DNA of 64,000 bases from Uliginosibacterium paludis (GTDB lineage Bacteria > Pseudomonadota > Gammaproteobacteria > Burkholderiales > Rhodocyclaceae), in contig NZ_JBDIVF010000008.1 of NCBI RefSeq assembly GCF_039631355.1, positions 62,001 to 126,000 on the forward strand, given 5' to 3'. The notes under the pieces are model-generated. The model worked only from the letters and a program-made list of their open reading frames with translations. It was not told the origin of the DNA and made no database searches. Of the stretch, positions 63,063 through 64,000 are shown piece by piece. A program made the translations under genes and the position numbers. The number at the start of each line of letters is the position of its first letter. Position 1 is the first letter of the stretch.

Positions 63063-63917
63063 ATGCGACACCGCCTCGCCTGCCTCGCCCTGCTGACACT
63101 GGCCCGGGCGGCGCAGGCGCTGCCAGCGCCCGAAGCGCTCAGCATCCCGACGGCGGGTCTGTCATCTGCTCCGGCCCCGCTGCGGGCCTGGCTTTTCAGG
63201 GCGACAACGCCCGGGCCGCATCCGGCGGTCGTCATGCTGCATGGTTGCGGCGGTGCCATCACGGCGAGTGGTCAGCTCAATGCCCGCCACCGCATGTGGG
63301 GCGAGTTTCTGGCTGAGAACGGCTACGACGCGCTGATGCTCGACAGCTTCGCCGCACGCGGCATCCGCGAACTCTGCACTCAGAAAATGGCCGAGCGCAC
63401 GCTGAAGGAGGCGGACCGCCGCGGCGACGCCCATGCGGCACTCGCCTGGCTGCAGCAGCAATCCGGCGTGATCCCGGATCGCATCGCACTGCTGGGCTGG
63501 TCCCATGGCGGCGGCGTGGTGCTCGATACCGTATCGCATCCGAACCCGGTGACGCCCGGATTCCGCGCGGCCATCGCGTTCTACCCCGGCTGCTCCGCCC
63601 GCGCACGCTCACCGGAGCGCTTTCATCCTGCCGCACCACTCCTGCTGCTGATCGGCGAAGCGGATGACTGGACGCCGGCCGCGCCCTGCCTGGCACTCGG
63701 GCGCGATGTGGCCGCGCGCGGCGAGCCGATGCGGGTCATCGGCTATCCGGGGGCCTATCATGATTTCGACAATCCGGCCCTGAAGTCGCCCCGCCTGCGC
63801 ACCGAAGTGCCCAACGGCGTCAATCCCGGCAAGGGCACAACTGTCGCACCCGACCCTGCTGCCCGCGAAGACGCGAAGCGGCAGGTGCTCCGTTTTCTGG
63901 AAGAAGTCCTGCAATGA
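63063..63917 (+). CDS. Secreted dienelactone-hydrolase-family protein
   Basis: 284 residues. Signal peptide MRHRLACLALLTLARAAQA. Alpha/beta hydrolase with nucleophile Ser in LLGWSHGGGVV (classical dienelactone hydrolases use Cys), Asp in LLIGEADDWTP and His in YPGAYHDFDNP; the oxyanion HG is in VMLHGCGG. Two bp after purK; overlaps the next gene by 4 nt. Why a secreted esterase sits in the purE-purK-sua5 run is unclear; the same order occurs in related bacteria. Confidence 0.88.
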   Translation: MRHRLACLALLTLARAAQALPAPEALSIPTAGLSSAPAPLRAWLFRATTPGPHPAVVMLHGCGGAITASGQLNARHRMWGEFLAENGYDALMLDSFAARGIRELCTQKMAERTLKEADRRGDAHAALAWLQQQSGVIPDRIALLGWSHGGGVVLDTVSHPNPVTPGFRAAIAFYPGCSARARSPERFHPAAPLLLLIGEADDWTPAAPCLALGRDVAARGEPMRVIGYPGAYHDFDNPALKSPRLRTEVPNGVNPGKGTTVAPDPAAREDAKRQVLRFLEEVLQ

Positions 63918-64000
63918 TTGAAGCCTCCACGCCCGAATCCATCGCCCGTGCGGCCGAGCTGCTGCGCGCCGGCGCCCTGGTCGCCCTGCCGACCGAAACC
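63914..64000 (+). CDS. Sua5/YciO/YrdC-family protein (threonylcarbamoyl-AMP synthase), 5' part only
   Basis: The 29 visible residues end LLRAGALVALPTET, the ATP/threonine-binding start of the Sua5/YrdC fold (GGVVALPTET). The frame runs off the window. ATGA overlap with the hydrolase gene. Makes threonylcarbamoyl-AMP for the t6A tRNA modification. Confidence 0.85.
   Translation, partial: MIEASTPESIARAAELLRAGALVALPTET

Overview
The window is G+C-rich, densely coded bacterial chromosome. It looks betaproteobacterial, possibly Rhodocyclales-like. The reasons are an aceE-aceF pyruvate dehydrogenase pair beside a FixL/FixJ-type two-component pair, an rpe-[lipoprotein]-gph-trpE run, trpG-trpD-trpC nearby, a folD-purE-purK-(hydrolase)-sua5 run, and apaG divergent from rpe. 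No rRNA, tRNA, CRISPR array, insertion sequence or phage gene was found. All assignments come from reading translated frames and motifs by eye; no database was searched.

Layout. 1-7.2 kb: aceF (cut by the window edge) and aceE on the minus strand, then a PAS histidine kinase and its LuxR-type response regulator on the plus strand. 7.2-17.5 kb: tryptophan genes trpC, trpD, trpG and trpE, all minus strand, but separated by unrelated genes (a secreted Lys/Ala-tailed protein, a cation/proton antiporter, a small lipoprotein, a YqhD-type alcohol dehydrogenase), then gph, a TonB-C-like lipoprotein and rpe. 17.5-24.3 kb: apaG, a heparinase II/III-type lipoprotein, a DEAD-box helicase, and a pectinesterase and pectate lyase that share an N-terminal four-cysteine module and a serine linker. 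24.5-35.7 kb: a solute-binding protein, argJ, an HDOD-GAF protein, a kdpD(short)-kdpE-kup potassium operon, a patatin-like protein with an altered active site, nudC and an orphan TRAP binding protein. 35.7-45 kb: an MFS exporter, an Atm1-type ABC exporter, a membrane diguanylate cyclase, an ammonium transporter, a His-rich mini-lipoprotein, a degenerate EAL protein and a second pectate-lyase-like lipoprotein. 45-49.8 kb: a marR-oprM/nodT-emrA-emrB multidrug efflux operon with a clear promoter and palindromic operator.

50.2-60.2 kb holds the most unusual block. It encodes a circularly permuted ATP-grasp protein followed by an alpha-E protein (plus strand), and opposite them a three-gene operon: transglutaminase-DUF2126 fusion, ATP-grasp/alpha-E fusion, and a second transglutaminase-like protein. 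These families are predicted to make and process a peptide-like product that has not been identified. The plus-strand pair has a good sigma-54 (-24/-12) promoter match, repeated TGCACCA half-sites upstream of it, and a ten-copy heptanucleotide G-rich repeat starting at the stop codon of its last gene. 60.5-64 kb: folD, purE, purK, a secreted dienelactone-hydrolase-like protein and the start of a Sua5/YrdC gene.

The genes suggest a free-living heterotroph that breaks down plant polysaccharide (pectin), uses c-di-GMP and two-component signalling, and has nitrogen- and potassium-responsive transport.
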